A DNA stretch of 24,528 nt from DATGMS01 sp040905145 (GCA_040905145.1 JBBDSC010000169.1:1-24528); one strand, 5' to 3'; shown: positions 15,339 through 23,945, counted from the stretch's first letter. Numbers and translations are program-made. Notes: generated by a model not told the origin, from the sequence alone.

Positions 15339-17066
15339 TTATTCAAAGAATCTTTTTAATTCAGCTATCTTTTGATCCAAAGATGCTTCCACTGTCCTGT
15401 AGGCTTCCCCGTTAGGTAGGCTTTCATTGACGGAAATATAATATTTGATCTTTGGTTCTGTTCCAGATGGACGCGCTGAGATTTTACTGCCGTCTTCCAA
15501 ATAGAATTGGATTACATTCGACTTATCCAAATCAAGGACTTCTTCCTTTCCATTTTCAATATCGTATATTCTACTTTCTTTTACATCAATTATTTTGGTC
15601 ACCTTAATGCCATTGATCATTTCCGGTCGATTGATCCTAAACCCGTGCATCAGCTGTTGGATTTGTTCAGCACCATCTTTGCCTTTTTTTGTAATGGAGA
15701 TCAATGATTCTTTATAGAAGCCATATTGTTCATAGATCTCGGCCAACACATCTAATAGATTTTTGCCTTTGGTCTTATAGTAGGCTACTATTTCAGCCAG
15801 GAATGCACAGGCAGAAATGCCATCCTTATCCCTGACAAAATCCCCTATGAGGAAACCATAGCTTTCTTCTCCTCCGGCGAGGAACTGCATTTTTCCTTCC
15901 TGCTGTAGGATCAGTGATGCAATGTTCTTAAATCCGGTCAAAGTGGAGAAGTATTTGGTGTTGAACCCTTTGGTGATTTCTCCGATCAGGTCAGTGGTCA
16001 CTATGGTACTTACGATGAATTCTTTTCCCGTTAGCCTGCCTTGTTCCTGGCACTTGCTGAGCAGGTAATAAGTAATGATAGCCCCTGTTTGGTTGCCGTT
16101 CAATAGTTCATATTCACCCAATTCGTTGGGGATTGCGGAAGCATAGCGGTCGCCATCGGGATCACAGGCCAAAACCAAGTCGGCATTGACTGTTCTTGCC
16201 AGTTGTAAAGAAAGCTCCAAGGCTTCAGGTTCCTCCGGGTTGGGATATATTACCGTCGGAAAATTCCCATCTGGTTCAGCTTGTTCTTTTACAATGTGTA
16301 TGTTTTCAAAACCAAAAAGTTTCAAAGCAGCAGGGACCATTTTTCCCGAGGCCCCATGGATAGGGGAGAAGACTATGGCAATCTCTTTTCCTTTAAGGAT
16401 GGCCTCCGGTGACATGCTTAATTTTTTCACCTCATCTAAATAAGTGAAATCAAAATTTTCCTCAATATATTCAATTAGTGACTCGTTTTTGCCCCATTTA
16501 ACCTTCTCTACCGTAGTTATCTTTTGAACTTCTGTAATGATATTAAAGTCATGTGGAGCCACTATCTGTCCTCCATCTTCCCAGTACACTTTATAACCAT
16601 TATATTCTTTGGGATTATGGGAAGCAGTCACCATAATACCACTTTGGCAGCCAAAATGACGGATGGCAAAAGACAGCATGGGAATTGGCCTCATTTCTCT
16701 AAAATATTTTACTTTAATGCCGTTTGCCGAAAGCACATTGGCTGTCGTATCGGCAAAAAGAGTATTGTTGATCCTACTGTCATGCGTGATGGCGACATTG
16801 ATTTCCTGATTGGGGAAGCTCTCCAGCAGGTAGTTGGCCAAGCCTTGGGTGGCCATCCCGATGGTATATATATTTATGCGGTTGGTGCCGACGCCCATAA
16901 TGCCCCTTAACCCACCGGTGCCAAATTCAAGGTCCCGGTAAAAAGCATCTACTAATTCTGTTTGGTCCTCAGCTGTTAAAAGTGTTCTGACTTCATGTTT
17001 GCTTTGTTCATCAATATTACTGTTTAGCCAGGTCTCTGCTTTTGCTGTAATGTTTTTATCTGTCAT
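15339..17066 (-). CDS. Phospho-sugar mutase (phosphoglucomutase/phosphomannomutase, alpha-D-phosphohexomutase family)
   Basis: This cytoplasmic enzyme interconverts hexose 1- and 6-phosphates through a phosphoserine. It has 575 residues, the length of the long (PGM2-like) bacterial and eukaryotic group. All four family loops are present: the phosphoserine T-A-S-H-N-P at residues 147-152 (Ser149), the Mg2+ loop D-P-D-G-D-R at 302-307, the sugar-specificity loop G-G-E-E-S-Y-G at 398-404, and the phosphate-binding R-P-S-G-T-E-P-K at 532-539. The G-E-E-S-Y-G form is common in phosphoglucomutase-type members, but glucose versus mannose or pentose preference cannot be settled here. The start ATG 17066 is followed by a 230-base divergent intergenic region. 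Confidence 0.94.
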   Translation of the reverse strand: MTDKNITAKAETWLNSNIDEQSKHEVRTLLTAEDQTELVDAFYRDLEFGTGGLRGIMGVGTNRINIYTIGMATQGLANYLLESFPNQEINVAITHDSRINNTLFADTTANVLSANGIKVKYFREMRPIPMLSFAIRHFGCQSGIMVTASHNPKEYNGYKVYWEDGGQIVAPHDFNIITEVQKITTVEKVKWGKNESLIEYIEENFDFTYLDEVKKLSMSPEAILKGKEIAIVFSPIHGASGKMVPAALKLFGFENIHIVKEQAEPDGNFPTVIYPNPEEPEALELSLQLARTVNADLVLACDPDGDRYASAIPNELGEYELLNGNQTGAIITYYLLSKCQEQGRLTGKEFIVSTIVTTDLIGEITKGFNTKYFSTLTGFKNIASLILQQEGKMQFLAGGEESYGFLIGDFVRDKDGISACAFLAEIVAYYKTKGKNLLDVLAEIYEQYGFYKESLISITKKGKDGAEQIQQLMHGFRINRPEMINGIKVTKIIDVKESRIYDIENGKEEVLDLDKSNVIQFYLEDGSKISARPSGTEPKIKYYISVNESLPNGEAYRTVEASLDQKIAELKRFFE

Positions 17067-17296
17067 GTTAATAAAAGGTTTTGTAAGCCGAATTTAAGGA
17101 TTAACGAAAGAAAGCTAAATATCATGATTAAATCAAGAAGTAGGTAGCAAATACTGGGCCTTCAGTCATCAAAATCTGTTCAATAAAAGTACCCATCAAG
17201 AAATATTTATATCGGCCTTCCTTTTTCTTCCTTCATTTTGGAAACAAATATCTTATTATTTACCTTCATGCCGTAAAATATTTTAAGTTGAATATT

Positions 17297-17719
17297 ATGG
17301 ATTGGAATAAGTTAGACCAAGACTTAACCGTAATTGTAGAAAAGAGGATAGCCCTGAGTAAAATTACTTATGCTGATCCTGAATATGATGATATAGAAGA
17401 AGAACTTCATGACCTTGAGGATGATTTGAATGAGGAATTTGGGGAAAGACTTGAGACTGAACTGGAAAAAATCTATGAAAAGCTTTCCTCAGATAATGAG
17501 GTGTTGCTTCCTTCGGCCTATCTGGCCAATAATTATCATCCGTTGCTGCCTGATGCCAATGATATTGTTTCCTATGAAGTAAAAGGTCTTGAAGGCGTTC
17601 CGATCGAATCCGAGCAATTTGATGGACAGGATGTTAGAATAGTCTTAATACCCAATCCAGCAAGATTTGTAATGATTATCAATGGGATACCCTTGAAGGA
17701 TCTTTGGAGATCCAGATAA
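17297..17719 (+). CDS. Acidic protein of unknown function
   Basis: I do not recognise this 140-residue protein. The N-terminal half (about residues 1-60) is a very acidic helical region (E-Y-D-D-I-E-E-E-L-H-D-L-E-D-D-L-N-E-E-F). The C-terminal half looks like a small beta-rich domain (V-S-Y-E-V-K-G-L-E-G-V, then D-V-R-I-V-L-I-P-N-P, then F-V-M-I-I-N-G-I-P-L-K). There is no signal peptide, membrane segment or cysteine pair. ATG 17297 is preferred to an upstream TTG at 17288. It is a single-gene unit between the divergent phospho-sugar mutase and convergent trpS. Ordinary codon use and the two-part structure suggest a real gene. Confidence 0.75.
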   Translation: MDWNKLDQDLTVIVEKRIALSKITYADPEYDDIEEELHDLEDDLNEEFGERLETELEKIYEKLSSDNEVLLPSAYLANNYHPLLPDANDIVSYEVKGLEGVPIESEQFDGQDVRIVLIPNPARFVMIINGIPLKDLWRSR

Positions 17720-17786
17720 GAAAAGATAAGCACAGAGAAAATGATAAAATCTGTGAGAATTCTAAACATCTTTGCTGTAGTACAGG

Positions 17787-18761
17787 TTAATTAAACCCAA
17801 GCTTTTCCCTGATTTTATCCAGTACTTCCGTGGCTACAATTTTCGCTTTGGCCTCACCTTCCGAAAGTTTGGCTTCCAATTCTTCTGGGTGGCTCATGAA
17901 ATGGTCAAAAGTCTTCCGTTCTTCTTTATATTTTTCCAGGATCAATTGCAACAGTTCAGTTTTTGCATGACCATAACCAAAATTCCCGGCTAGATATTTT
18001 TTCCTTAAGGAGGCTGTTTGCACTTCCGTTGCCACTAAGCTGTACAATTTGAAAACATTACAGGAATCCGGATCTTTTGGGTCCTCAAGTGGTGTGCTGT
18101 CCGTAACAATGGTGTTTATATTTTTCTTCAACTGCTTTTCCGGTAAGAAAATATCGATGTAGTTATTGTAGGATTTGCTCATCTTCTGACCATCTGTACC
18201 GGGAACAATTTTCATGCTTTCACTGATCCTGGGTTCCGGTAAAGTAAAGATATCCTCCCCCAATTTATGGTTAAAGGAGCTGGCTATATCCCTGGCCATC
18301 TCCAGGTGCTGAAGTTGGTCCTTTCCAACAGGCACGATGTCTGCCTTATAAAGTAAAATGTCAGCTGCCATTAACACGGGATAGCTAAACAGTCCTGCAT
18401 TTATATCAGCCAATCGGTCCGATTTATCTTTAAAACTATGGGCATTGGCCAACATTGGAAAAGGCGTATAGCAACTCAAATACCAGGTCAATTCAGTAAC
18501 TTCCGGGGTCCTGGACTGCCGGTAAAAAACGGTTTTGGAAATATCCAGGCCAAAAGCAAGCCAGGCAGCAGCTACAGCCATGACATTCCCTCTCCTGGTT
18601 TCCCCATCCTTAATGGTCGTTAAGGAGTGAAAGTCAGCTATAAAAAAGAAGGATTCATTGCTTCCTTCTTTAGTCAGTTGAATAGCAGGGATTATGGCCC
18701 CCAAAATATTACCTAAATGAGGTCTTCCTGAACTTTGTATTCCTGTGAGTACTCTGGCCAT
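17787..18761 (-). CDS. trpS: Tryptophan--tRNA ligase
   Basis: This class I aminoacyl-tRNA synthetase charges tRNA-Trp with tryptophan. It has 324 residues, the usual bacterial length. The HIGH-type motif is P-H-L-G-N at residues 14-18 (G-I-Q-S-S-G-R-P-H-L-G-N), and the KMSKS loop is present unchanged at 193-197 (G-Q-K-M-S-K-S-Y-N-N). Other typical segments are F-P-M-L-A-N-A-H-S-F-K-D-K-S and V-P-V-G-K-D-Q-L-Q-H-L-E. ATG 18761 starts directly with A-R-V-L-T-G-I-Q, as in relatives. It is divergent from the DUF1573 gene and convergent with the acidic unknown. Confidence 0.97.
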   Translation of the reverse strand: MARVLTGIQSSGRPHLGNILGAIIPAIQLTKEGSNESFFFIADFHSLTTIKDGETRRGNVMAVAAAWLAFGLDISKTVFYRQSRTPEVTELTWYLSCYTPFPMLANAHSFKDKSDRLADINAGLFSYPVLMAADILLYKADIVPVGKDQLQHLEMARDIASSFNHKLGEDIFTLPEPRISESMKIVPGTDGQKMSKSYNNYIDIFLPEKQLKKNINTIVTDSTPLEDPKDPDSCNVFKLYSLVATEVQTASLRKKYLAGNFGYGHAKTELLQLILEKYKEERKTFDHFMSHPEELEAKLSEGEAKAKIVATEVLDKIREKLGFN

Positions 18762-18831
18762 TAATCAAATTTTAGCGCAAATTAAATAAATTAAGGCATA
18801 ATACATGTGAATTTTGACGTTATTTGCTGGT

Positions 18832-19929
18832 ATGAAGAAGAGTTTTGTTCCCCTGTTTTTGTTTATCCCGGCACTGTTCTGTTCCACTTTCGCTAAGGCT
18901 CAATATTTTGAGGAAAGGACATTGATATGGGAAAAAGATTTAATTGATATTGGATCAGTCATGGAAGAAAACGGGGAGGTAATTTCCGAATTTTTCTTCG
19001 TCAACAAGGCGGATTTCCCCATCTTTATTGAGGAGGTAATAACAGATTGTGGTTGTACTACCGCTTCATACACCACAGATACTTTGTCACAGGATAAAAT
19101 AGGTTCTGTAAAAATCAGCTATGATCCCAGTGGAAGGGGAGGGACATTTTCGAAAATGATTATTGTTAAAACCAATATTGATTCCGATGGGGATTCTTTG
19201 TTTTTGGAAGGTAACAGTATTCCTTACCGAGAGAATATAGAAGATCATTACTCAAGAAGGATCGGAAATTTGGGTTTTAATACTACACCTATCAATATGG
19301 GAAATGTTTTCACCAATGAACCAGAAATAAAGCAGGTCGCTTTTTATAATTATAATACTTATCCCATCATCATGAATGAAGTGAGAACCCTGGCGCCTGA
19401 TTATGTTCAACTTAAATTCGTTCCTACCGTCGTACCTGCTAAATCCAGGGGAGTATTGGAATTGAGCTATGATGGTGCCGAAAAAAACGATTTGGGTTTT
19501 TTTGAAGAAGATATTGAAATCACCTTAATAGGCAATGGGGAACCTGTAATCCCCTTAAAACTGATGGTGACAGTTCATGAATACTTTGCCCCTGTGAGGA
19601 AAAGCGAAGTAGATAATATTCCTAAACTTGCCTTGTCAGAAATGGAAGTAGATTTAAATAGAATAGATGAAGACACCCCCATTTCCAAAATTATTACCCT
19701 GACTAATATAGGAGGGGAGCCCCTTAATATTAGGAAGATTGTTACAAACTGTGATTGTTTGGCCTTTTTCTTGGAAAAAGAAGATTTGGCGGTGGATGAG
19801 GAGGCTGATTTGATTTTTACTTTCGACCCCAAGGGAAGAAGGGGGATAGATCATAAGACACTTACCATTTTCAGTAATGATCCCTTGAATCCAACCAGGA
19901 CGGTGATAATAAAAAGCAGTGTGCGGTAA
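18832..19929 (+). CDS. Exported DUF1573-domain protein
   Basis: This 365-residue protein has a clear signal peptide (M-K-K, hydrophobic core to residue 20, likely cut after A-K-A at 21-23). It carries at least two DUF1573 immunoglobulin-like (ASPM/SPD-2/Hydin-like) modules. Each shows the hallmark sequence around a Cys-x-Cys pair: T-D-C-G-C-T at residues 71-76 and T-N-C-D-C-L in the C-terminal module, followed by D-P-x-G-R-x-G. Such proteins are common in the Bacteroidetes envelope; the role is not established. ATG 18832 places the signal peptide at the N-terminus, so the 6-residue upstream extension is rejected. It converges with the zinc-ribbon microprotein gene. Confidence 0.88.
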   Translation: MKKSFVPLFLFIPALFCSTFAKAQYFEERTLIWEKDLIDIGSVMEENGEVISEFFFVNKADFPIFIEEVITDCGCTTASYTTDTLSQDKIGSVKISYDPSGRGGTFSKMIIVKTNIDSDGDSLFLEGNSIPYRENIEDHYSRRIGNLGFNTTPINMGNVFTNEPEIKQVAFYNYNTYPIIMNEVRTLAPDYVQLKFVPTVVPAKSRGVLELSYDGAEKNDLGFFEEDIEITLIGNGEPVIPLKLMVTVHEYFAPVRKSEVDNIPKLALSEMEVDLNRIDEDTPISKIITLTNIGGEPLNIRKIVTNCDCLAFFLEKEDLAVDEEADLIFTFDPKGRRGIDHKTLTIFSNDPLNPTRTVIIKSSVR

Positions 19930-19945
19930 ATTTGTGCTTGAGCTT

Positions 19946-20101
19946 TCAAAAAAACAATATCAACAAAAACAAAACGGCCAGTAAAATGGCCACCCATTGA
20001 TAAAGAGGGTTTTTCTGTGGGAATTCATAGGTGCAAATCGGGCAAACTTTACTTTCTTCATTTATTTCCATCGCACAGGATGGGCATTCTTTCTTTTTCA
20101 T
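19946..20101 (-). CDS. Zinc-ribbon membrane microprotein, 51 residues
   Basis: The minus-strand ATG at 20101 opens a 51-codon frame ending TGA at 19946. The N-terminal half has two Cys-x2-Cys knuckles 11 residues apart, C6-P-S-C9 and C20-P-I-C23, forming a rubredoxin-like or double-zinc-ribbon fold (E-C-P-S-C-A-M-E-I, then V-C-P-I-C-T-Y-E-F). The C-terminal half is one hydrophobic helix (W-V-A-I-L-L-A-V-L-F-L-L-I-L-F-F) running to the stop, so it is probably tail-anchored with the zinc domain in the cytoplasm. A TACCTTTG element at 20131-20124 fits a Bacteroidetes -7 box, though no matching -33 TTG is present. Its function is unknown. Confidence 0.75.
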   Translation of the reverse strand: MKKKECPSCAMEINEESKVCPICTYEFPQKNPLYQWVAILLAVLFLLILFF

Positions 20102-20180
20102 AATTCTTTGCTTGTCTCGACGTCAAAGGTATTGAATTTATTTAATTTGACTTTTTGTTATCTTCCTCTTAATTTAGAAG

Positions 20181-22094
20181 ATGATAATTTTAGTTTTTGG
20201 CGTAACAGGTTGTGGAAAATCCACAGTTGGTGAATTACTTGCCAGGAAATTAAAACTTCCTTTTCATGATGGTGATCAGTTTCATCCTGATGCCAATGTT
20301 CAAAAAATGGCTTTGGGAATACCGCTAACGGATGAAGATCGAATGCCCTGGCTGAAAAATTTGGCTGGACATATCCAGGAATGGGATCAAAATAAAGGTG
20401 CCGTCCTGGCTTGTTCCGCATTGAACGAAAAATACCGAAATATTTTACAAGCAGTTCCCAGTATACATTGGGTATTGTTAGAGGGATCTAAGGACCTTAT
20501 CCGGGAAAGGTTGGAACTTCGGGTCGGCCATTTTATGAATCCCGATTTATTGGATTCTCAATTTGATACCTTGGAAAAACCCTCCTATGGCCTGGCGATT
20601 TCCATTCACCAGACCCCTGAATCCATAATAAATGAAATTTTATCAAACCTTATGCCAGTGGAAAATCAATCTGAATTTGGAATAATCGGAATGGGCGTGA
20701 TGGGAAAGAGTTTGGCCCTCAACCTAGCTGACAAAGGAATCCCCCTATCCATCTACAATCGGCATGTAGCTGGATTAGAAGAAAGGGTTGCCAAATTGAT
20801 CGTAGAAGAAAGTAGCCATTTGACCAATATTCAGGGTTTTGATTACCTGGTGGATTTTGTTGACTCCTTATCTCTTCCACGTAAAATTTTATTGATGATT
20901 CCTGCAGGGGAAGCCGTAGATCTGCAAATCCAGGAACTGATGCCCCTGCTTCAAAAGGGCGATGTTTTGATTGATGGGGGAAATTCCTTTTTTAAGGACA
21001 CTTCACGAAGGGCATTGGCCTTGGAAGAAAAAGGAGTCCATTTTGTAGGTGCCGGGGTATCCGGAGGAGAAGAAGGGGCTCTCAAAGGACCTTCCATTAT
21101 GCCGGGAGGGTCCGAAGAAGGGTTCAGGAAAGTTACTGCTTATTTTGAAATGATAGCGGCAAAAGACAAATCAGGTGTTCCTTGTACGGCATATATCGGC
21201 CCTGGAGGAGCCGGACATTTTATAAAAATGGTGCACAACAGTATAGAATATGCAGAAATGCAGGTATTGGCAGAGGTTTATTATCTTTTACGGGAATATA
21301 TGCAATGCGGCCCTACGGAAATCAGCGATATTTTCACCAAATGGCAAAGGGAAGGACTGGACAGTTACCTTTTGACCATTACGATTGATATACTACAGAC
21401 CGTTGAGGGAAATGGTCTTTTGTTGGATAAAATTTTAGATCAGGCGGCACAAAAAGGTACGGGTGGTTGGTCTGTAAATACCGCTTTGGCTTATGGAGTC
21501 CCTTATGGCGTCCTGACAGAAGCAGTGATGGCAAGGTTACTGTCTGCTCATAAGGAGGAAAGGGTAGAGGCTTCCAAAGCTTATGGCCGCCAGGTTTTTA
21601 CGGGTATTGAGGATAAGAAAAGATTGGTAGGAAAATTGAAAAATGCCTATGAAGCCAGTAGGATCATTAACCATGATGTGGGCTTTAATTTAATGCGGGA
21701 AGTTTCACAAAGGCATGGTTGGAACCTTGATTTTTCTGAAATCGCCCGTATTTGGACCAATGGGTGCATCATCCGTTCCCAGCTCATGGAAAACCTGGTT
21801 ACCTCATTTAAATCGAACAATAGGATATTGATCGATCCATTGATGTTGGAAAAGCTTAAAAAGCATCAGGATGATCTTTCCTATATAGTGGGTCAGGGAC
21901 TCCAAAATGGCTTTGCCCTTCCTGTTTTCTCTGCGGCGATCAACTATTTTTTGGGCTCGGTTACCGCCAATTCCCCTGCTAATATGATTCAGGCCCAACG
22001 GGATTATTTTGGTGCACATACCTATCAGCGGATAGATAAACCAAAGGATCAATATTTTCATACCGATTGGAAGGAGGCTATAAAACTAATTTAA
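20181..22094 (+). CDS. Fused gluconokinase / 6-phosphogluconate dehydrogenase (decarboxylating)
   Basis: One 637-residue polypeptide carries two consecutive pentose-phosphate enzymes. Residues 1-160 are a GntK-type gluconokinase: P-loop G-V-T-G-C-G-K-S at 7-14, H-D-G-D-Q-F-H-P at 29-36, A-C-S-A-L-N-E-K-Y-R at 77-86, and G-H-F-M-N-P-D-L-L at 116-124. Residues 165-637 are a full 6-phosphogluconate dehydrogenase: Rossmann motif G-I-I-G-M-G-V-M-G at 167-175, G-V-S-G-G-E-E-G-A at 292-300, catalytic Lys349 in G-H-F-I-K-M-V-H-N-S-I-E-Y, and the K-G-T-G-G-W signature. The protein would phosphorylate gluconate and then oxidise and decarboxylate the 6-phosphogluconate to ribulose 5-phosphate. At the NADP 2'-phosphate site the usual N-R-T reads N-R-H (193-195). 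No stop or frameshift separates the parts. Confidence 0.94.
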   Translation: MIILVFGVTGCGKSTVGELLARKLKLPFHDGDQFHPDANVQKMALGIPLTDEDRMPWLKNLAGHIQEWDQNKGAVLACSALNEKYRNILQAVPSIHWVLLEGSKDLIRERLELRVGHFMNPDLLDSQFDTLEKPSYGLAISIHQTPESIINEILSNLMPVENQSEFGIIGMGVMGKSLALNLADKGIPLSIYNRHVAGLEERVAKLIVEESSHLTNIQGFDYLVDFVDSLSLPRKILLMIPAGEAVDLQIQELMPLLQKGDVLIDGGNSFFKDTSRRALALEEKGVHFVGAGVSGGEEGALKGPSIMPGGSEEGFRKVTAYFEMIAAKDKSGVPCTAYIGPGGAGHFIKMVHNSIEYAEMQVLAEVYYLLREYMQCGPTEISDIFTKWQREGLDSYLLTITIDILQTVEGNGLLLDKILDQAAQKGTGGWSVNTALAYGVPYGVLTEAVMARLLSAHKEERVEASKAYGRQVFTGIEDKKRLVGKLKNAYEASRIINHDVGFNLMREVSQRHGWNLDFSEIARIWTNGCIIRSQLMENLVTSFKSNNRILIDPLMLEKLKKHQDDLSYIVGQGLQNGFALPVFSAAINYFLGSVTANSPANMIQAQRDYFGAHTYQRIDKPKDQYFHTDWKEAIKLI

Positions 22095-22159
22095 ACACAT
22101 AGGTTTTGAGTGGTCCGATCACAGCCTATGCTCCAGGTGGATGGAATCTTACTATTGCA

Positions 22160-23266
22160 TTAGGATATCATAAATGGCTGGGGGGTGAAGCATAGGATGA
22201 AAATAAGGATTGCTATCCAGCCCAGGATTTTTTTGTTGGAACTGAGAGGCCTTCCATCCATTACATCGGGATGTTGGATACCCAATACCCTTCCTACCAG
22301 AAAGGCGAAGAACAACCAACCACTGTATCCCTCTAAAGATGGAAACAAACCCACTACGGCATACTGTAAAGCTACCATGATCAGGGCGATCATCCATTTC
22401 GTCTGTGTGGGTAAATTGGCTTTCCTGAAGCAGATGTAAATAAACCCAATGTAAAAGGGGATAGCAAAGAGTAAATAATTCAACTCTTCGAACGGAGTGA
22501 CCACCCCCAATCCTGCATAAAACAAAAAGGCGGAATAGGCCAAAAGGGAAATGGTCTTATGATGTTTGGGAAACAACCCAAAGATGACATGTCCCCCATC
22601 CAGTTGACCTATGGGCAGAAGATTTAAAGCGGTAAAGAACAAAGCCAAATAACCGGCAAATAAATAGGGGTAATGGATGACCTCTGACATATTGGGCATT
22701 CTGGATTCATCGGCAAGAATCTTCTCCATCAACCAAAACAACAGATTATAGCCCAGGTGGAGGTCCATTGCTTCCCCATTCTCCGGGGCCTGATAATTTG
22801 GATCTGCATATTCGGGGTGGATTTCATAAATAAACCCAGCTTCGGGAAGGGTGGTAAATCCATACCACAAAACTATGAAAGCCAGAACAAAGCCAACCAA
22901 AGGTCCTGCCACACCAATATCAAAGAACTTTTTTCTGCTGCCAATAAGCCCTTTCATGTGAATCACTGCACCAAAAGTACCGATAGAAGGTGCCAGGGAT
23001 CCAAACCAAGCCGGGATAAAGAAAGGCAAAGAAACTTTCACTTTATGATGAATTGCCGTAAATAAATGCCCCAGTTCATGGACCAGTAAAATGCCGACAA
23101 AAGGGATGGAATACTGCATGGACAAAAAGAAGTACTCCCAGGTAAGGGGCTTTTCTGTGGACAGAACAGACCGTCCGTAAAGCCATTCCCCGCCGGCAAG
23201 TGTCGTGGCAATAAAGGTGATAATAAAGAAAATACTGTGCTTAAAATACTCCTTTTTACTGTACAT
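22160..23266 (-). CDS. Site-2 protease family (M50) membrane metalloprotease
   Basis: This intramembrane zinc protease homologue has 368 residues and several hydrophobic helices. The zinc motif is H-E-L-G-H at residues 63-67 (L-L-V-H-E-L-G-H-L-F-T-A). The third ligand lies in the typical N-L-L-P-I-G-Q-L-D223-G-G-H, the N-P-D-G-type motif of the family. S-R-K-K-F-F-D-I-G-V-A-G-P-L-V-G-F at about 110-126 is also a family trait. S2P-type proteases cut transmembrane anti-sigma factors or other membrane proteins; the substrate here is unknown. There is no PDZ domain, as in the compact EGY1-like group. The start at 23266 overlaps the HAD gene's end by 11 bases, which implies coupled translation. 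Confidence 0.91.
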   Translation of the reverse strand: MYSKKEYFKHSIFFIITFIATTLAGGEWLYGRSVLSTEKPLTWEYFFLSMQYSIPFVGILLVHELGHLFTAIHHKVKVSLPFFIPAWFGSLAPSIGTFGAVIHMKGLIGSRKKFFDIGVAGPLVGFVLAFIVLWYGFTTLPEAGFIYEIHPEYADPNYQAPENGEAMDLHLGYNLLFWLMEKILADESRMPNMSEVIHYPYLFAGYLALFFTALNLLPIGQLDGGHVIFGLFPKHHKTISLLAYSAFLFYAGLGVVTPFEELNYLLFAIPFYIGFIYICFRKANLPTQTKWMIALIMVALQYAVVGLFPSLEGYSGWLFFAFLVGRVLGIQHPDVMDGRPLSSNKKILGWIAILIFILCFTPQPFMIS

Positions 23267-23891
23267 GCGAAAAATAGTCCACTAACGCTTTTGGATGAGT
23301 GATATGATGTGTTTCAAGGCCAACCTCTTTTGCTGACTTTAGGTTCTCTTCCAGGTCATCGAAAAACAGGCATTGTTCAGGTTTAGCGCCGATTTCGGCC
23401 ACTACTTTTTCATAGATCCTTTTATCCGGCTTTTTTAAGCCCATTTCATAACTCAGAAAGATCCGGTCAAAAAGTGATATAAAAGACTCATCTCCATGGT
23501 CCCTTTTAAGGATCTCCTCTACCACCTTAAAGTGGATAGAATTGGTATTGCTGAGCAGATATAATTTGTGTTTTTTTCTTAAAGCTTTTAAAAGGGCTAT
23601 CCGCTCTTTTGGAATCGTCAGCAACAGCGTATTCCAGGCTTTGTCGATCCAGACATCTTCCCATTCCTTTTTGAAAGCCGTTCTGATGCCATTTCGAAAT
23701 TCCATTTCGTCAATAGCCCCTGTTTCAAAATCCGCATGAAGGGCGGATTCCAAAAAATCATCTGCGAGTAAAAATTCATTTTCGGCCAGTTCGGTTTTTA
23801 ATTCTTTGATGGTTAGGGAAATATCAATATCTATGATTACATTCCCCATATCAAAGATCAGAAATTCAATGTTGTTGTTCGATTTCATCAT
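23256..23891 (-). CDS. HAD-superfamily phosphatase (YihX-like, subfamily IA)
   Basis: From ATG 23891 the protein has 211 residues. HAD motifs are: I, F-D14-M-G-N-V-I-I-D-I-D; II, L-L-S-N-T-N; III, K-K-P-D-K-R-I-Y; IV, L-F-F-D-D-L-E-E-N. The D-x-G-N-V form of motif I is shared with YihX-type alpha-glucose-1-phosphatases, so a sugar-phosphate substrate is plausible but not proven. A cap domain lies between motifs I and II (about residues 20-100). The frame extends upstream to 23963, but that part is hydrophobic and crosses the promoter region of the tRNA, so it is rejected. It is the first gene of a two-gene unit with the M50 protease. Confidence 0.9.
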   Translation of the reverse strand: MMKSNNNIEFLIFDMGNVIIDIDISLTIKELKTELAENEFLLADDFLESALHADFETGAIDEMEFRNGIRTAFKKEWEDVWIDKAWNTLLLTIPKERIALLKALRKKHKLYLLSNTNSIHFKVVEEILKRDHGDESFISLFDRIFLSYEMGLKKPDKRIYEKVVAEIGAKPEQCLFFDDLEENLKSAKEVGLETHHITHPKALVDYFSHVQ

Positions 23892-23899
23892 AAATAATC

Positions 23900-23930
23900 T
23901 TGTGAATTTGAAACCAAATATGTAACATTG
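23900..23930 (+). promoter_or_regulatory. Possible promoter for the tRNA gene
   Basis: TTG at 23900-23902, 20 bases, then TAACATTG at 23923-23930 resembles the Bacteroidetes promoter with one mismatch in the -7 box. It would start transcription about 30 bases before the mature tRNA 5' end. Confidence 0.35.
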
Positions 23931-23945
23931 CAATCCCAAAAGCAA
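23915..23945 (-). promoter_or_regulatory. Possible promoter for the HAD-M50 unit
   Basis: On the minus strand TTG (23945-23943), 20 bases, then CATATTTG (23922-23915) matches the Bacteroidetes consensus except for the first -7 base. It lies 23 bases before the HAD start codon and overlaps the proposed tRNA promoter on the other strand. Confidence 0.33.

Noticed and set aside
22098..22130. Inverted repeat CATAGG...CCTATG between gnd and the M50 gene
   Set aside because: It has six outer pairs with a loosely paired interior and no T run on either side; the position suits a terminator but the structure is weak.
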